Assembly: GCA_016865935.1 (NCBI GenBank)
Contig: VGOB01000020.1
Coordinates: 1 to 38,209 of the forward strand
Origin: Chloroflexota bacterium
GTDB taxonomy: Bacteria > Chloroflexota > Anaerolineae > UBA4142
Direction of reading: 5' to 3'
Length of the DNA stretch: 38,209 nt
The translations under genes were made by a program, and so were the position numbers. Positions 7,115 to 14,392 of this stretch are shown here, piece by piece. Under the pieces are notes generated by a model. The model saw only the letters and a program-made list of their open reading frames with translations, ran no database searches and was not told where the DNA came from. Positions within the stretch are counted from its first letter, which is position 1. Each line of letters opens with the position of its first letter.

Positions 7115-8209
7115 CTATTCCCCCTGCAACTTAGAATCGTACCACATCAAATAATCGCTCAGATGCTCCGCCCAATAGTTGCTATCGTGAATGCCGCGCC
7201 ACGAATTTTGAAAATCGTGCGGCACGTTCAACTTGACAAGCGTCGCGTGCAAATCCTTGATCGCGTTGCCCCACTGCGTATCCTCTGCGCCGATATCCAT
7301 CCAGATCGCGAGCTGTTTCCACGTCGTCGTGTTTTGGAATAGCCACACCGGATCGTACTGCTTGAAATATTCGCGATCGCCGAAGAACGGGATGGAACCG
7401 TCCGCGCCGCGCGTGGAGGGACTGTGCGCGCCGACGACGCCGAACACTTCGGGACGCGTCAGCGCGAGCATCAGCGCGCTCTGCCCGCCGGACGACAAGC
7501 CGCCAATCGCGCGACTCGTGCGGCGCGGCAGCGTGCGATAATTCGCGTCCACGTACCCGACGACATCGCGCCAAACGTAATCGCCCCAGGGTTTGCCGTC
7601 GCTGCCGGGCACCGGCGCGTGATTGAACCACCACGATTTTTCGCCTTCGGGCATCACCAGAATCAGCGGCTGAACCTGCCCGCCGCGAATGAGCGCGTCG
7701 AGCGCGTGACACAAGCCATACGTCGCCCACTCGCGATAATCACCGGCGAAACCGGAAAGCATATACAACGCCGGATAACGTCGCGTCGAGCCGTGATAGC
7801 CGGGCGGCAAGTAAATCAGCACCGGCATTTCTTTGCCGATCAGCGGACTGAAAAATCGCGCGTCCACCAAATCGCTGTCGGCGAACGCGAACGGCGCTTG
7901 CGGCGTGATCACCGGCAGGACGATCGTGTTGGGGCGCGGAATCGTCGGACGCTCCGGCGCAAGTTCTTCGACGAGGTCGCACGGCGCGGTGGGCGTTGCC
8001 GCGCTTGGACTTGGCGCGACGCGCGTTTCCGCCGCGCAACCGATGACGAAGAGCGCAAGCAATCCAAGCGCGATTGGGAGAAACCACTTTTGCCATCTGT
8101 CATTTCGAGCGAAGCGAGAAATCTCGTTCGCGCCACAACGAGATTTCTCGGCGCGCAAACCGCGCCTCGAAATGACAAAGCGCGCGCGTGCGTTTTTTTG
8201 TTTCATCAT
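7115..8209 (-). CDS. Esterase-family lipoprotein (third paralogue), N-terminus carrying a palindromic repeat
   Basis: A secreted, lipid-anchored alpha/beta-hydrolase of the esterase D/enterochelin-esterase type (PF00756-like). ATG 8209 overlaps the stop of the preceding gene (ATGA; a second ATG follows at 8206), giving 364 residues. Hydrophobic segment at about 42-56 with a lipobox ending at Cys58 (FVIGC). The nucleophile elbow is GGLSSGGQS and the likely His sits in the late WRGIHDSNYW. Residues of about 11-38, between start and signal helix, are encoded by an 80-bp palindromic repeat (8098-8177) and read ...SRFARND. No ATG, GTG or TTG lies in frame between the repeat and the signal segment, so the repeat must be translated. 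The linker is shorter and less Thr/Pro-rich than in the sister genes. Last gene of a four-gene operon. Confidence 0.82.
   Translation of the reverse strand: MMKQKNARARFVISRRGLRAEKSRCGANEISRFARNDRWQKWFLPIALGLLALFVIGCAAETRVAPSPSAATPTAPCDLVEELAPERPTIPRPNTIVLPVITPQAPFAFADSDLVDARFFSPLIGKEMPVLIYLPPGYHGSTRRYPALYMLSGFAGDYREWATYGLCHALDALIRGGQVQPLILVMPEGEKSWWFNHAPVPGSDGKPWGDYVWRDVVGYVDANYRTLPRRTSRAIGGLSSGGQSALMLALTRPEVFGVVGAHSPSTRGADGSIPFFGDREYFKQYDPVWLFQNTTTWKQLAIWMDIGAEDTQWGNAIKDLHATLVKLNVPHDFQNSWRGIHDSNYWAEHLSDYLMWYDSKLQGE
8098..8177. repeat. Palindromic element, TGTCATTTCGAG family (short copy)
   Basis: An 80-bp element with 12-bp terminal inverted repeats TGTCATTTCGAG / CTCGAAATGACA and a strong inner palindrome GAGAAATCTCGTT / AACGAGATTTCTC. 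It lies inside the coding start of the third esterase. A longer copy is at 36681-36898. Confidence 0.8.
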
Positions 8210-9363
8210 TGCCCCACCACTTGGGCGGAATACCAGCGCAAATAATCGCCGATGTGACGCGCCCAGTACGTAAACCCCTCGTGCGAGCCGGACCAATCGC
8301 CGCGCCATTCGTGCGGAATATTTTTCGCGACGAGCAGATCGTGGAACGCCAGCACGCACCGATCCGATCCGGCGCCGCACTCGCGCACCTTGTCATCGCC
8401 GGATGCCACGTCGAGCCAAAGCGTCAGTTCGCGCGCGTTGTTCGTGTTCTTGACGAGCCAGATCGGATCGAATTGATTGAACCAGTTCCAATCGTTGATG
8501 TACGGAATCGATCCGTCCGCACCGCGAAACGATGGACTGTGCGCGCCGACGACGCTGAAAATTTCGGGATGCGATAATGACAATGATAGCGCGCCTTGTC
8601 CCCCCAGCGAAAATCCACCGATAGCGCGGCTCGCGCGATTTGGAATCGTGCGGTAATTTTTGTCCACGTAATTGACCACGTCCTGCCAAATGTAATCGCC
8701 CCAGCGTTTGCCATCGGTGCCGGGACCGTGATTGAAAAAGTACGATGGCGCGCCGCCGTCCATATACCCATTCGGTTGCACGATGATCGCCGGTGGCATT
8801 TCGCCATTGTTCATCAACGTTTCGGCGACATCTTTCAAGCCCCACTGCTCCCATTCGGTTGTGTTTTGCAAATTGAATCCGCCGTAGCCGTGTAAAATGT
8901 ACAACACAGGATAACGACGCGCGGTTTGCGTAGCATAGCCCGGCGGCAAATAAATTAGAATTTTGCGATCCTCGTTCAGAATCGCGCTGCGAAATTTCGT
9001 TTCGAAGCGCGTGATTTTTCCACTCGGACGCGGGAACGGCGTCGGCGTCAGCGTGATCGTCGGCGTGGCGGTGGGCATCGGCGTCGCGGTGATCGTCGGC
9101 GTGCGCGTGCCGGTTGGCGAGGGACCGCGCGTCGGCGTCAATGTGATCGTTGGCGTCGCGGTAGGCGCGGGTGTGAGCGTTCGTGTGGGTTGAATCGAGT
9201 TACACCCGGACACAAACATTGCGATCACCAAGCAAGTCCAGAGTCTTAATGTGTCATTGCGAGCCGCAAAGCGGCGAAGCAATCTCAAATTCGCGATTTG
9301 GGGATTGCTTCGGGCAAAAATCGCCCTCGCAATGACACACCACATATTTGATGATTGCGTCAT
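8206..9363 (-). CDS. Esterase-family lipoprotein (second paralogue), N-terminus carrying a palindromic repeat
   Basis: A 385-residue secreted alpha/beta-hydrolase starting at ATG 9363, which overlaps the upstream stop (ATGA). Hydrophobic segment 41-53 with lipobox VSGC (Cys54), then a Thr/Pro-rich linker to about residue 112 that should act as a surface tether. The catalytic domain holds the nucleophile elbow GGFSLGGQG (Ser252), [13 protein letters not shown], and a late GSHEGFTYW that should supply the His. Residues 9-38 are encoded by an 88-bp palindromic element (9251-9338) ending in FAARND, exactly where the third paralogue carries a different element. A TTG inside the repeat (residue 28) could be an alternative start giving a conventional signal peptide. 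Substrate unknown; feruloyl or acetyl esters or siderophore esters are typical of the fold. Confidence 0.82.
   Translation of the reverse strand: MTQSSNMWCVIARAIFARSNPQIANLRLLRRFAARNDTLRLWTCLVIAMFVSGCNSIQPTRTLTPAPTATPTITLTPTRGPSPTGTRTPTITATPMPTATPTITLTPTPFPRPSGKITRFETKFRSAILNEDRKILIYLPPGYATQTARRYPVLYILHGYGGFNLQNTTEWEQWGLKDVAETLMNNGEMPPAIIVQPNGYMDGGAPSYFFNHGPGTDGKRWGDYIWQDVVNYVDKNYRTIPNRASRAIGGFSLGGQGALSLSLSHPEIFSVVGAHSPSFRGADGSIPYINDWNWFNQFDPIWLVKNTNNARELTLWLDVASGDDKVRECGAGSDRCVLAFHDLLVAKNIPHEWRGDWSGSHEGFTYWARHIGDYLRWYSAQVVGQ
9251..9338. repeat. Palindromic element, TGTCATTGCGAG family, copy 1
   Basis: An 88-bp element with 13-bp terminal inverted repeats GTGTCATTGCGAG / CTCGCAATGACAC and internal AAGCAATC / GATTGCTT arms. 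It lies inside the coding start of the second esterase. The second copy is at 21315-21395. Confidence 0.8.
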
Positions 9364-10406
9364 TGTCCGATCAATCTCGAAGAATACCATTGCAAGTACG
9401 TTGGCACAAGCGGCGACCAGTACGTGGGATCGTGTGTGCCGGGGAACACGCGCCACTCGTGCGGAATGTCAAGCGTGACGAGCAGTTCGTGATACTCGCG
9501 AATCGCGCCGCCCCATTGAGCGTCCGCGTCGCCATCGTCGATCCAGATTTGGAGTTGCTCCCACGCGCGCGTATTTTGGACAAGCCAGATCGGATCGTAC
9601 TGATTGTAGAACGCGGGATCGCCGAGCGCGGGAATCGAGCCATCGGCGCGGCGAAACGACGGACTGTGCGCGCCAACGACGCTGAAGATTTCGGGATGCG
9701 TAAGCGCGTGCGTCAGCGCGCCTTGTCCCCCCGCCGAAAGTCCGCCCATCGCGCGGCTCGCGCGATTCGGGATCGTGCGATATTTGGAATCCACATAGTT
9801 GACGAGATCGCGCCAAATATAATCGCCCCAGCGTTTGCCGTCGCTGAGCGGCGTCGGCGCGTGATTGACCCAGTACGATCCAATTCCGCCCGCCGGATTA
9901 TCGTTACCCGACGGCATCACGACGATCATCGGCTGTACCAATCCGCTGCGAATGAGTTGATCCATTTCTTTGCAGACGCCGTAGGTGGGCCACTCGAAAT
10001 GACTGCCACCCAGTCCGGAGAGCAAGTAGATCGTCGGATAGCGCCGTTGGTTCTGTGTGTAATATCCGATCGGCAAATAGAGAAAGAATTGCATCCGCTG
10101 TCCCAACGACTCGGAATAAAATTCCTGGACGTTACATTCGCTCGGTCCGACGGGCGGGGGCCACGGCGTTGCCGCGCGCGTGGGCGTTGGCGTGCGCGTT
10201 GGAGTTGATGTGCGCGTGGGCGTGTGCGTCGGATCGCCCGCGCGCGTGGGCGCGAGCGTGACGACGCGACGCGTTGCAGTCGGCGAAGGAGTGAACGTTG
10301 GCGTCGGAGAAGGACGCGGAGTAAAAGTCGGAGTCGGAGAAATGGAAACGCAACTACAAACGAGCAAAACCAGGAGGAGGTACGATCCAAACGCGAGTGA
10401 GCGCAT
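9360..10406 (-). CDS. Esterase-family lipoprotein (first paralogue)
   Basis: A 348-residue lipid-anchored alpha/beta-hydrolase. Signal segment residues 5-18, candidate lipobox Cys19 (VCSC), a long Thr/Pro/Arg linker at about 23-86, then a PF00756-type domain with GGLSAGGQG (Ser224), [13 protein letters not shown] and a terminal GTHDPTYW likely holding the His. The ATG at 10406 is preceded in frame by GTG at 10409. The upstream gene stops at 10413, so translation is probably coupled; no strong Shine-Dalgarno is seen. Unlike its two downstream paralogues it has no repeat-encoded N-terminus, which makes it the likely ancestral form. The shared blocks among the three indicate tandem duplication. 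Confidence 0.85.
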   Translation of the reverse strand: MRSLAFGSYLLLVLLVCSCVSISPTPTFTPRPSPTPTFTPSPTATRRVVTLAPTRAGDPTHTPTRTSTPTRTPTPTRAATPWPPPVGPSECNVQEFYSESLGQRMQFFLYLPIGYYTQNQRRYPTIYLLSGLGGSHFEWPTYGVCKEMDQLIRSGLVQPMIVVMPSGNDNPAGGIGSYWVNHAPTPLSDGKRWGDYIWRDLVNYVDSKYRTIPNRASRAMGGLSAGGQGALTHALTHPEIFSVVGAHSPSFRRADGSIPALGDPAFYNQYDPIWLVQNTRAWEQLQIWIDDGDADAQWGGAIREYHELLVTLDIPHEWRVFPGTHDPTYWSPLVPTYLQWYSSRLIGQ

Positions 10407-10412
10407 CACATT

Positions 10413-11549
10413 TCAATCGTCCAGCGGGTCCGCCAATTCTTCCGCGCGGAGGAATTGCAACGCGCCGACGCGCATTTCTGGAACCGTATCGTGTGAGACG
10501 TTCGGAAAGATCGCCAGGTACACGTCAATGCCGATATTTTGGAGCGCCTGCTTGAACGATTGCGCGCGCTCGACGCGCGTGCGCCCGCCGTATTGATCGA
10601 ACGCGCGCGCGACATCGAGCGGTTGATTGTCGCGCTCGCCCACGCCGACCCAGAACGAGATTTTTTTCGGCGCGCTCCAATTGATCGGCGCGCCGACGCA
10701 TTCCTGCAAATCGCCGACGCCATACGGGAACGGCACCACTTGCGTCCCTTTCGCGCTCGAAACTTTTTCGGTCGGCAAGGTGTACGCACCCGCCGATAGC
10801 GCGGCGACACTCTTGACGCGGTCGGGATAGAAATAGGCAAAGCGATGCGCCAGTTGCGCGCCGCGCGAATAACCGAAAATCAAAACCTGCCTGTATAATT
10901 TCAAATTCAAGCGTTGCGGCAGAACGTCGAGCGTGTCCAAAATTCTTTTGGAAAGTTGAATGTCGTCGTCCATCAATTGCTTTGGATCGAGATAATCGCG
11001 ATAGTGAAAGGTCGGCGCGATCAGCACCCAGTTGTTTTGCTCGGCGATTTTGATCAGGTTGTGCGCGAACGCGTCGCCGCGATTGCCCATCCCGTGCAAC
11101 GCCAAAAAGACGCGCAAGGGTTGTTGCATCTTGGCTTGCGGCGGCAGATGCACGTACAGTTCCGCGCCCTCCAGCGGCTGACCGGGCTTGCCGACACGCG
11201 CCGCCGCATCGGGCGCGACGGTGGCGCGCTCTGTAATGCGAGGGGGCGCGAGGGTGGCGCGCTCTGTGGGGTGGGGGAGCGCGCGCGCGACGCGCGCGGC
11301 TTGGCGATCCAGATCGGCGGAATCGCGTGAGGACTCGGGCGCGCGCAAGGCGACTTGGGGTGGCGCGGAGATCGCGGCGGGAGGAGCCGTGGGCGCGACA
11401 ATCGTCGGTACGCGCGGCGCGGACTGGACGCCGCCGCTGTTACTTGCCGGAGCGGAATTTGTGGAGGTGAGATCGTTGGGACTGATCGCGCACCCAAGGA
11501 GCAACGCGACGACGATCAATCCGAAAACAAAACGAACGGAATATTTCAT
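10413..11549 (-). CDS. Alpha/beta-hydrolase lipoprotein, first gene of the esterase operon
   Basis: A 378-residue lipoprotein with signal segment MKYSVRFVFGLIVVALLLGC (lipobox Cys20). A low-complexity Ala/Pro/Thr region follows to about 120, then an alpha/beta-hydrolase domain: FLALHGMGNRGDAF (oxyanion region), nucleophile elbow GYSRGAQ and a late FPNVSHDTVPEM giving the probable His. It is more distant from the three downstream esterases than they are from each other and resembles poly-ester or peptidase-type secreted hydrolases. Start ATG 11549 lies about 40 nt downstream of an extended -10 promoter. Together with the next three genes it forms a polycistron of cell-surface hydrolases. Its substrate is unknown. 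Confidence 0.8.
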   Translation of the reverse strand: MKYSVRFVFGLIVVALLLGCAISPNDLTSTNSAPASNSGGVQSAPRVPTIVAPTAPPAAISAPPQVALRAPESSRDSADLDRQAARVARALPHPTERATLAPPRITERATVAPDAAARVGKPGQPLEGAELYVHLPPQAKMQQPLRVFLALHGMGNRGDAFAHNLIKIAEQNNWVLIAPTFHYRDYLDPKQLMDDDIQLSKRILDTLDVLPQRLNLKLYRQVLIFGYSRGAQLAHRFAYFYPDRVKSVAALSAGAYTLPTEKVSSAKGTQVVPFPYGVGDLQECVGAPINWSAPKKISFWVGVGERDNQPLDVARAFDQYGGRTRVERAQSFKQALQNIGIDVYLAIFPNVSHDTVPEMRVGALQFLRAEELADPLDD

Positions 11550-11587
11550 CTGGTCTACCAGAGAGATGGAGAATCAAACCTGACAAT

Positions 11588-11596
11588 ATTATAGCA
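11588..11596 (-). promoter_or_regulatory. Extended -10 promoter of the esterase operon
   Basis: TGCTATAAT on the minus strand, about 40 nt upstream of the ATG at 11549. The four hydrolase genes downstream have no other visible promoter. Confidence 0.55.
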
Positions 11597-11619
11597 CATC
11601 GCCAATGAAATGTAAAACG

Positions 11620-12297
11620 CTAATGCACAAAATCGAGAATGGCGACGTTACAGCCGGGCACATCGTGCGTTTTGATGTACTGACCTTTGGACAGCGGCGC
11701 GCCGTCCGGTCCGATCACAAAGATCCACCAGTTGCCGTCCATATAACCGCCTTCCGCAGGCGACAGGCGGTACATCCCTTCACGCTCCGGCGCGATGTGC
11801 TTGTGATCGTTCGGATTGACGCCGGTCACAAAATCCGGGATCAACGGATCGAGATGCTCGCCGTGTGACAGGCGAACGAGTACGCCGTTCTTTTTCACGC
11901 CGTTTTCGTAGACCGTGCCTTCAAAGCGCGTGTTGGGCGACGCCGACGTGGAGCATCCTTTGAAAACGCGCTTGTAATACCATCCGGCATCCGGATCCGG
12001 CGTGGGCGGCGGCGCGGCAGGCGGAGGAATTGGCGTGCGCGTGCGCGTGGGAAGGGGACGCGCGGTCGGCGCGCGTGTGGGCGGCGCGGTGGGCGGCAGC
12101 GCGATCACAGGCGGCGGTGGCGGCGGTGGTTGCGGCGGCGGAACGCGCGTGAACGTCGCGCGGATCGTCGGCGCGGCAGTCTTGGTGATCGTCGGATTGC
12201 CGCGCGCGACCAGATTGCCGGTTTGGCAACCCAGGATGACAAACCACGCGAGCGATCCGATCGCGATTAGTTTGCGCACGCGCGAAAAATGTTTCAC
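11620..12297 (-). CDS. Lipoprotein with Pro/Thr linker and an uncharacterised C-terminal domain
   Basis: A 225-residue protein starting at GTG 12297 with AAGG five nt upstream; a nearby ATG would hit a stop at once. Signal segment residues 10-23 with lipobox ILGC (Cys24). Residues ~35-100 are a Pro/Thr/Arg tether with a run of Pro. The C-terminal domain (about 100-225) begins with WYYKRVFKGC, has an FEGTVYENGVKKNGVLVRL strand pattern like a surface beta-sandwich, and ends in CNVAILDF. Two Cys could form a disulfide. It has the same architecture as the lipoprotein at 13624-14280 and probably shares a surface role. Function unknown. Confidence 0.7.
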   Translation of the reverse strand: MKHFSRVRKLIAIGSLAWFVILGCQTGNLVARGNPTITKTAAPTIRATFTRVPPPQPPPPPPPVIALPPTAPPTRAPTARPLPTRTRTPIPPPAAPPPTPDPDAGWYYKRVFKGCSTSASPNTRFEGTVYENGVKKNGVLVRLSHGEHLDPLIPDFVTGVNPNDHKHIAPEREGMYRLSPAEGGYMDGNWWIFVIGPDGAPLSKGQYIKTHDVPGCNVAILDFVH

Positions 12298-12315
12298 ATT
12301 GACCTTGGGGGAAGA

Positions 12316-12357
12316 GATGAAAGATGAAAGATGAAGGATGAAGGATGAAGGATGAAA
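12316..12357. repeat. Heptamer tandem array GATGAA(A/G) x6
   Basis: Six in-register 7-nt units, GATGAAA or GATGAAG, in the spacer upstream of the lipoprotein gene. Confidence 0.9.
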
Positions 12358-12372
12358 GCAGCCCTTCGTTCA

Positions 12373-12442
12373 TCTGTCATCTGTTATCTGTTATCTGTTA
12401 TCTGTTATCTGTTATCTGTTATCTGTCGTCTGTCATCCGTCG
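12373..12442. repeat. Heptamer tandem array TCTGTTA x10
   Basis: Ten in-register 7-nt units, six of them exactly TCTGTTA and the edge units variants such as TCTGTCA and TCCGTCG. The array abuts the stop codon of the AMMECR1 gene (12443). Confidence 0.9.
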
Positions 12443-12985
12443 CTAGTGATACCGCTTGACCTCAAACCGATACAGTTGCACCGGTTCGGTTGGACTAGTG
12501 ATGTTGGCTTTGTAGAATCGCGTATAGTGCAGTTGCTTTTCCGCCGTGTCAATCTCATCCAAGTCCGGCAACAACAAACCGCGCTTCCACGAATTTTTCA
12601 GCGACTGCACGATCAAGCCGTGCTTTTTGGGATCCTGATCGCGAATCGAATCAATCGGCACCGGCGCGGTCAGCACATCCACCGAAATATCGAGCGCGGC
12701 GAGTTCGTCCGGCGTCAACGGCGGAAAACGCGGATCGCGCGTCGCCGCGCTGATCGCGTTCTCGATGATCTCTTCGGCGAGATTATCGCGCGCCGGCTCA
12801 ATCGTGCCGATGCAGCCGCGCAATTCGCCGTCCGGCAAATGCAGCGAGACGAACGCACCCGCGCGCGCTTGCAGTTCCAGCGAAAGATCGCGCGGCGGTT
12901 TGATCTGTTTGCGCTCGCGCACATACGTTTGTATTGCCGCGCGCGCGAGCGCGACGAAGGGGTGAGATTGGCGGGGCGTACTCAT
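12443..12985 (-). CDS. amrA: AMMECR1-domain protein (AmmeMemoRadiSam protein A)
   Basis: A 180-residue intact AMMECR1-family protein. The family hallmark LRGCIGT lies near residue 55, followed by conserved NAISAATRDPRFPPLT and a DISVDVL strand. The family often occurs next to Memo-like and radical SAM proteins, and its biochemical role is not settled; those partners are not in this window. ATG 12985 follows AGAGGA at a good spacing; an upstream in-frame start at 13003 is rejected because it includes that site. The first 35 codons are duplicated at 13505-13608, so this appears to be the regenerated full copy after a module insertion. It ends directly in a heptamer array. Confidence 0.85.
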   Translation of the reverse strand: MSTPRQSHPFVALARAAIQTYVRERKQIKPPRDLSLELQARAGAFVSLHLPDGELRGCIGTIEPARDNLAEEIIENAISAATRDPRFPPLTPDELAALDISVDVLTAPVPIDSIRDQDPKKHGLIVQSLKNSWKRGLLLPDLDEIDTAEKQLHYTRFYKANITSPTEPVQLYRFEVKRYH

Positions 12986-13009
12986 TGGGAATCCTCTTGA
13001 CAAGCGTAG

Positions 13010-13255
13010 TTACGCGCCGAGCAACGTAGAAACTGCAATATCTTCGTCCACGTCTTCCCAGTGTATGCCAATGCCCTTTGCGATGAGCCGCCAATTCCTG
13101 CGTTGCTTGGATGTCGCGTCGCGTAGACGCGGAAACCATTCTAGCGGCGCGGAGACTTGACGTCCATCAGACAGTGCAACAATGAGCGCGTCATCTGTAA
13201 AACGGACATTGAGCGCGAGCACAGCAGTAGGGCTAACTATGCTTAAGGTGTTCAT
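13010..13255 (-). CDS. DUF2442 protein
   Basis: An 81-residue DUF2442-type protein with the pattern VRFTDDALIVALSDGRQVSAPLEWFPRL and a C-terminal IHWEDVDEDIAVSTLL. These small proteins often pair with DUF4160 proteins in toxin-antitoxin-like or accessory modules and are thought to be the antitoxin-like member. ATG 13255 has GGAG at 8 nt and lies inside the end of the DUF4160 gene (23-nt overlap), so the two are translationally coupled. It lies between the truncated and the full AMMECR1 copies. Confidence 0.75.
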   Translation of the reverse strand: MNTLSIVSPTAVLALNVRFTDDALIVALSDGRQVSAPLEWFPRLRDATSKQRRNWRLIAKGIGIHWEDVDEDIAVSTLLGA

Positions 13256-13472
13256 ACCATTTCTCCAGGAAGAAATCAGCGTGTTCCTCGACGATTCTTC
13301 TGACTTGACCAAGTTCTTTGGAGTTGTATCCGACTGCCCAAACGAGAGTTACGGGGCGCAACCAGAATTTGGCGGCGTTCTCAGCAGATTCGACGTGGAT
13401 ATGCGGTGGCTCGTGGTCTTCACGGCTGAAAAAGAAGAAACGATGTCGCCCGATTTTCAAAACCGCTGGTAT
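13233..13472 (-). CDS. DUF4160 protein with an apparently lost ATG start (ATA)
   Basis: The core GRHRFFFFSREDHEPPHIHVE is typical of DUF4160, a small family usually found beside DUF2442. Family members typically begin M-P-x-V-L-x-I-G. Here the matching codons read ATA-CCA-GCG-GTT-TTG-AAA-ATC-GGG with ATA in place of ATG at 13472-13470, and GAGAGG lies 8 nt upstream of that ATA. The only ordinary start is a TTG at 13460, five codons in and about 20 nt from the Shine-Dalgarno. A TAG closes the frame further upstream. The gene is otherwise complete, so it is either weakly translated from ATA or TTG, or recently silenced. Confidence 0.65.
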   Translation of the reverse strand: MPAVLKIGRHRFFFFSREDHEPPHIHVESAENAAKFWLRPVTLVWAVGYNSKELGQVRRIVEEHADFFLEKWYEHLKHS

Positions 13473-13608
13473 AGATTTGTCCTCTCGTTTCTATACAACC
13501 TGTTGAAAGATCGCGCGGCGGTTTGATCTGTTTGCGCTCGCGCACATACGCTTGTATTGCCGCGCGCGCGAGCGCGACGAAGGGGTGATATTTCTTGGGG
13601 GTACTCAT
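13420..13608 (-). pseudogene. Truncated AMMECR1 5' copy (first ~35 codons, then foreign tail)
   Basis: A 62-codon frame from ATG 13608 with AAAGGA upstream, 16 nt after the preceding lipoprotein gene. Residues 1-35 (MSTPKKYHPFVALARAAIQ onward to PRDLS) match the intact AMMECR1 protein except at a few positions. The DNA of 13505-13588 differs by one base from 12882-12965 (offset 623 bp). At the junction the match stops and the frame runs out through the DUF4160 leader. It is a broken gene 5' end left by insertion of, or recombination around, the DUF4160/DUF2442 module. Confidence 0.8.
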
Positions 13609-13623
13609 CGGCGAGTCCTTTCT

Positions 13624-14280
13624 TTACCGCCGATAAAAATCCACCGACCCCGCCCAACACGTACCCGCCGCATCCGGTCCGACGGGATTCATTCGGATCG
13701 GTCCACCAATGTCCGAGACGCGCCGCCCGCCTTCGATCAGCCAAATGTGGTACGTCCCGGCGTTGGCAGGTTGCCCGGGAGTTGACAGAGTAAAGGTATA
13801 AAATCCATCCCATTCACTTTTCACAGTCACCCAAGGATTCGTGCCGGTCGAATCGCCCATCGCGACGGTGAGATCGGCAACACCTTCCGCGCTTGGGCTG
13901 GAACTGTTGTATACCCTGCCCTTGATGTACTGATTGCCGGCATGATCGCATTTAAGATTTGCCGTGCCGTATGCAAAACTCGGCGCCGGTGGTGGCGCCG
14001 GTGGCGGCGCTGGCGGAGGCGGCAAAGTATTCGGCGGACGAGTTGGAGGACGCCGCGTCGCGGTCGGCGGGACGCGCGTCGCCGTAGGCGGCGCGGTCGG
14101 CGGCGGTGGCTGAGTTGCGGTGGGCGGCGGAATCGGCGTAAAAGTCGGTTTGACGGTTCGCGTTCGGGTGGGCGTGGGTTTGGCTTGCGCGAGAAAGGTA
14201 TCGGTCAAATTGCATCCGAGCGCGCCCAGCACAAAGATCACGCCGAGCGCGAGGCGGATGCCCCGGGGTCTAAATTGCAT
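13624..14280 (-). CDS. Lipoprotein with Pro/Thr linker and beta-sandwich-like C-terminal domain
   Basis: A 218-residue protein; ATG 14280 has AAGGAG upstream and an extended -10 about 70 nt away; longer in-frame starts are rejected because they include the Shine-Dalgarno. Signal segment 9-22 with lipobox ALGC (Cys23). A Thr/Pro tether (about 30-95) precedes a domain of about 115 residues starting FAYGTANLKCDHAGNQYIKG. That domain includes WDGFYTFTLSTPG, similar to carboxypeptidase-regulatory or Ig-like extracellular folds, and a late Cys that may pair with the first. Probably a surface structural or binding protein; function not recognised. It is the upstream neighbour of the broken AMMECR1 copy, so the ancestral order was this gene followed by amrA. 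Confidence 0.7.
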   Translation of the reverse strand: MQFRPRGIRLALGVIFVLGALGCNLTDTFLAQAKPTPTRTRTVKPTFTPIPPPTATQPPPPTAPPTATRVPPTATRRPPTRPPNTLPPPPAPPPAPPPAPSFAYGTANLKCDHAGNQYIKGRVYNSSSPSAEGVADLTVAMGDSTGTNPWVTVKSEWDGFYTFTLSTPGQPANAGTYHIWLIEGGRRVSDIGGPIRMNPVGPDAAGTCWAGSVDFYRR

Positions 14281-14345
14281 TCGCGATTTCACTCCTTGAA
14301 AGTTGAACGACGAGCGGACGCTCATCGCGGATCAGAGCAAGGAGG

Positions 14346-14354
14346 ATTATACCA
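14346..14354 (-). promoter_or_regulatory. Extended -10 promoter (TGGTATAAT)
   Basis: TGGTATAAT on the minus strand, about 65 nt upstream of the lipoprotein ATG at 14280. It could drive the lipoprotein, the broken and intact AMMECR1 copies and the DUF module. Confidence 0.55.
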
Positions 14355-14392
14355 CAAAGCGTAGAGTAGGCAAAAGCAGGATACTTCCGAAA

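Larger units (their letters stand above)
12882..13608. repeat. Pair of ~104-bp direct repeats (12882-12985 and 13505-13608)
   Basis: The two copies of the AMMECR1 5' end are colinear without gaps at an offset of 623 bp. 84 bp carry a single T/C difference; the ~20 bp nearest the start codon are more diverged. They bracket the DUF4160/DUF2442 module. Confidence 0.85.

Noticed and set aside
8209..8380. Longer N-terminus of the third esterase
   Set aside because: It would overlap the end of the second esterase gene in another frame and put more than 90 residues before the signal helix; the ATG overlapping the stop is far more likely.
9360..10208. A 286-residue plus-strand frame across the first esterase
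   Set aside because: Antisense to a clearly conserved esterase, rich in Arg and Asp, with no domain signal.
12316..12442. Heptamer arrays as phage attachment sites or CRISPR remnants
   Set aside because: No integrase, no tRNA, no conserved spacer; only pure 7-nt tandem units.
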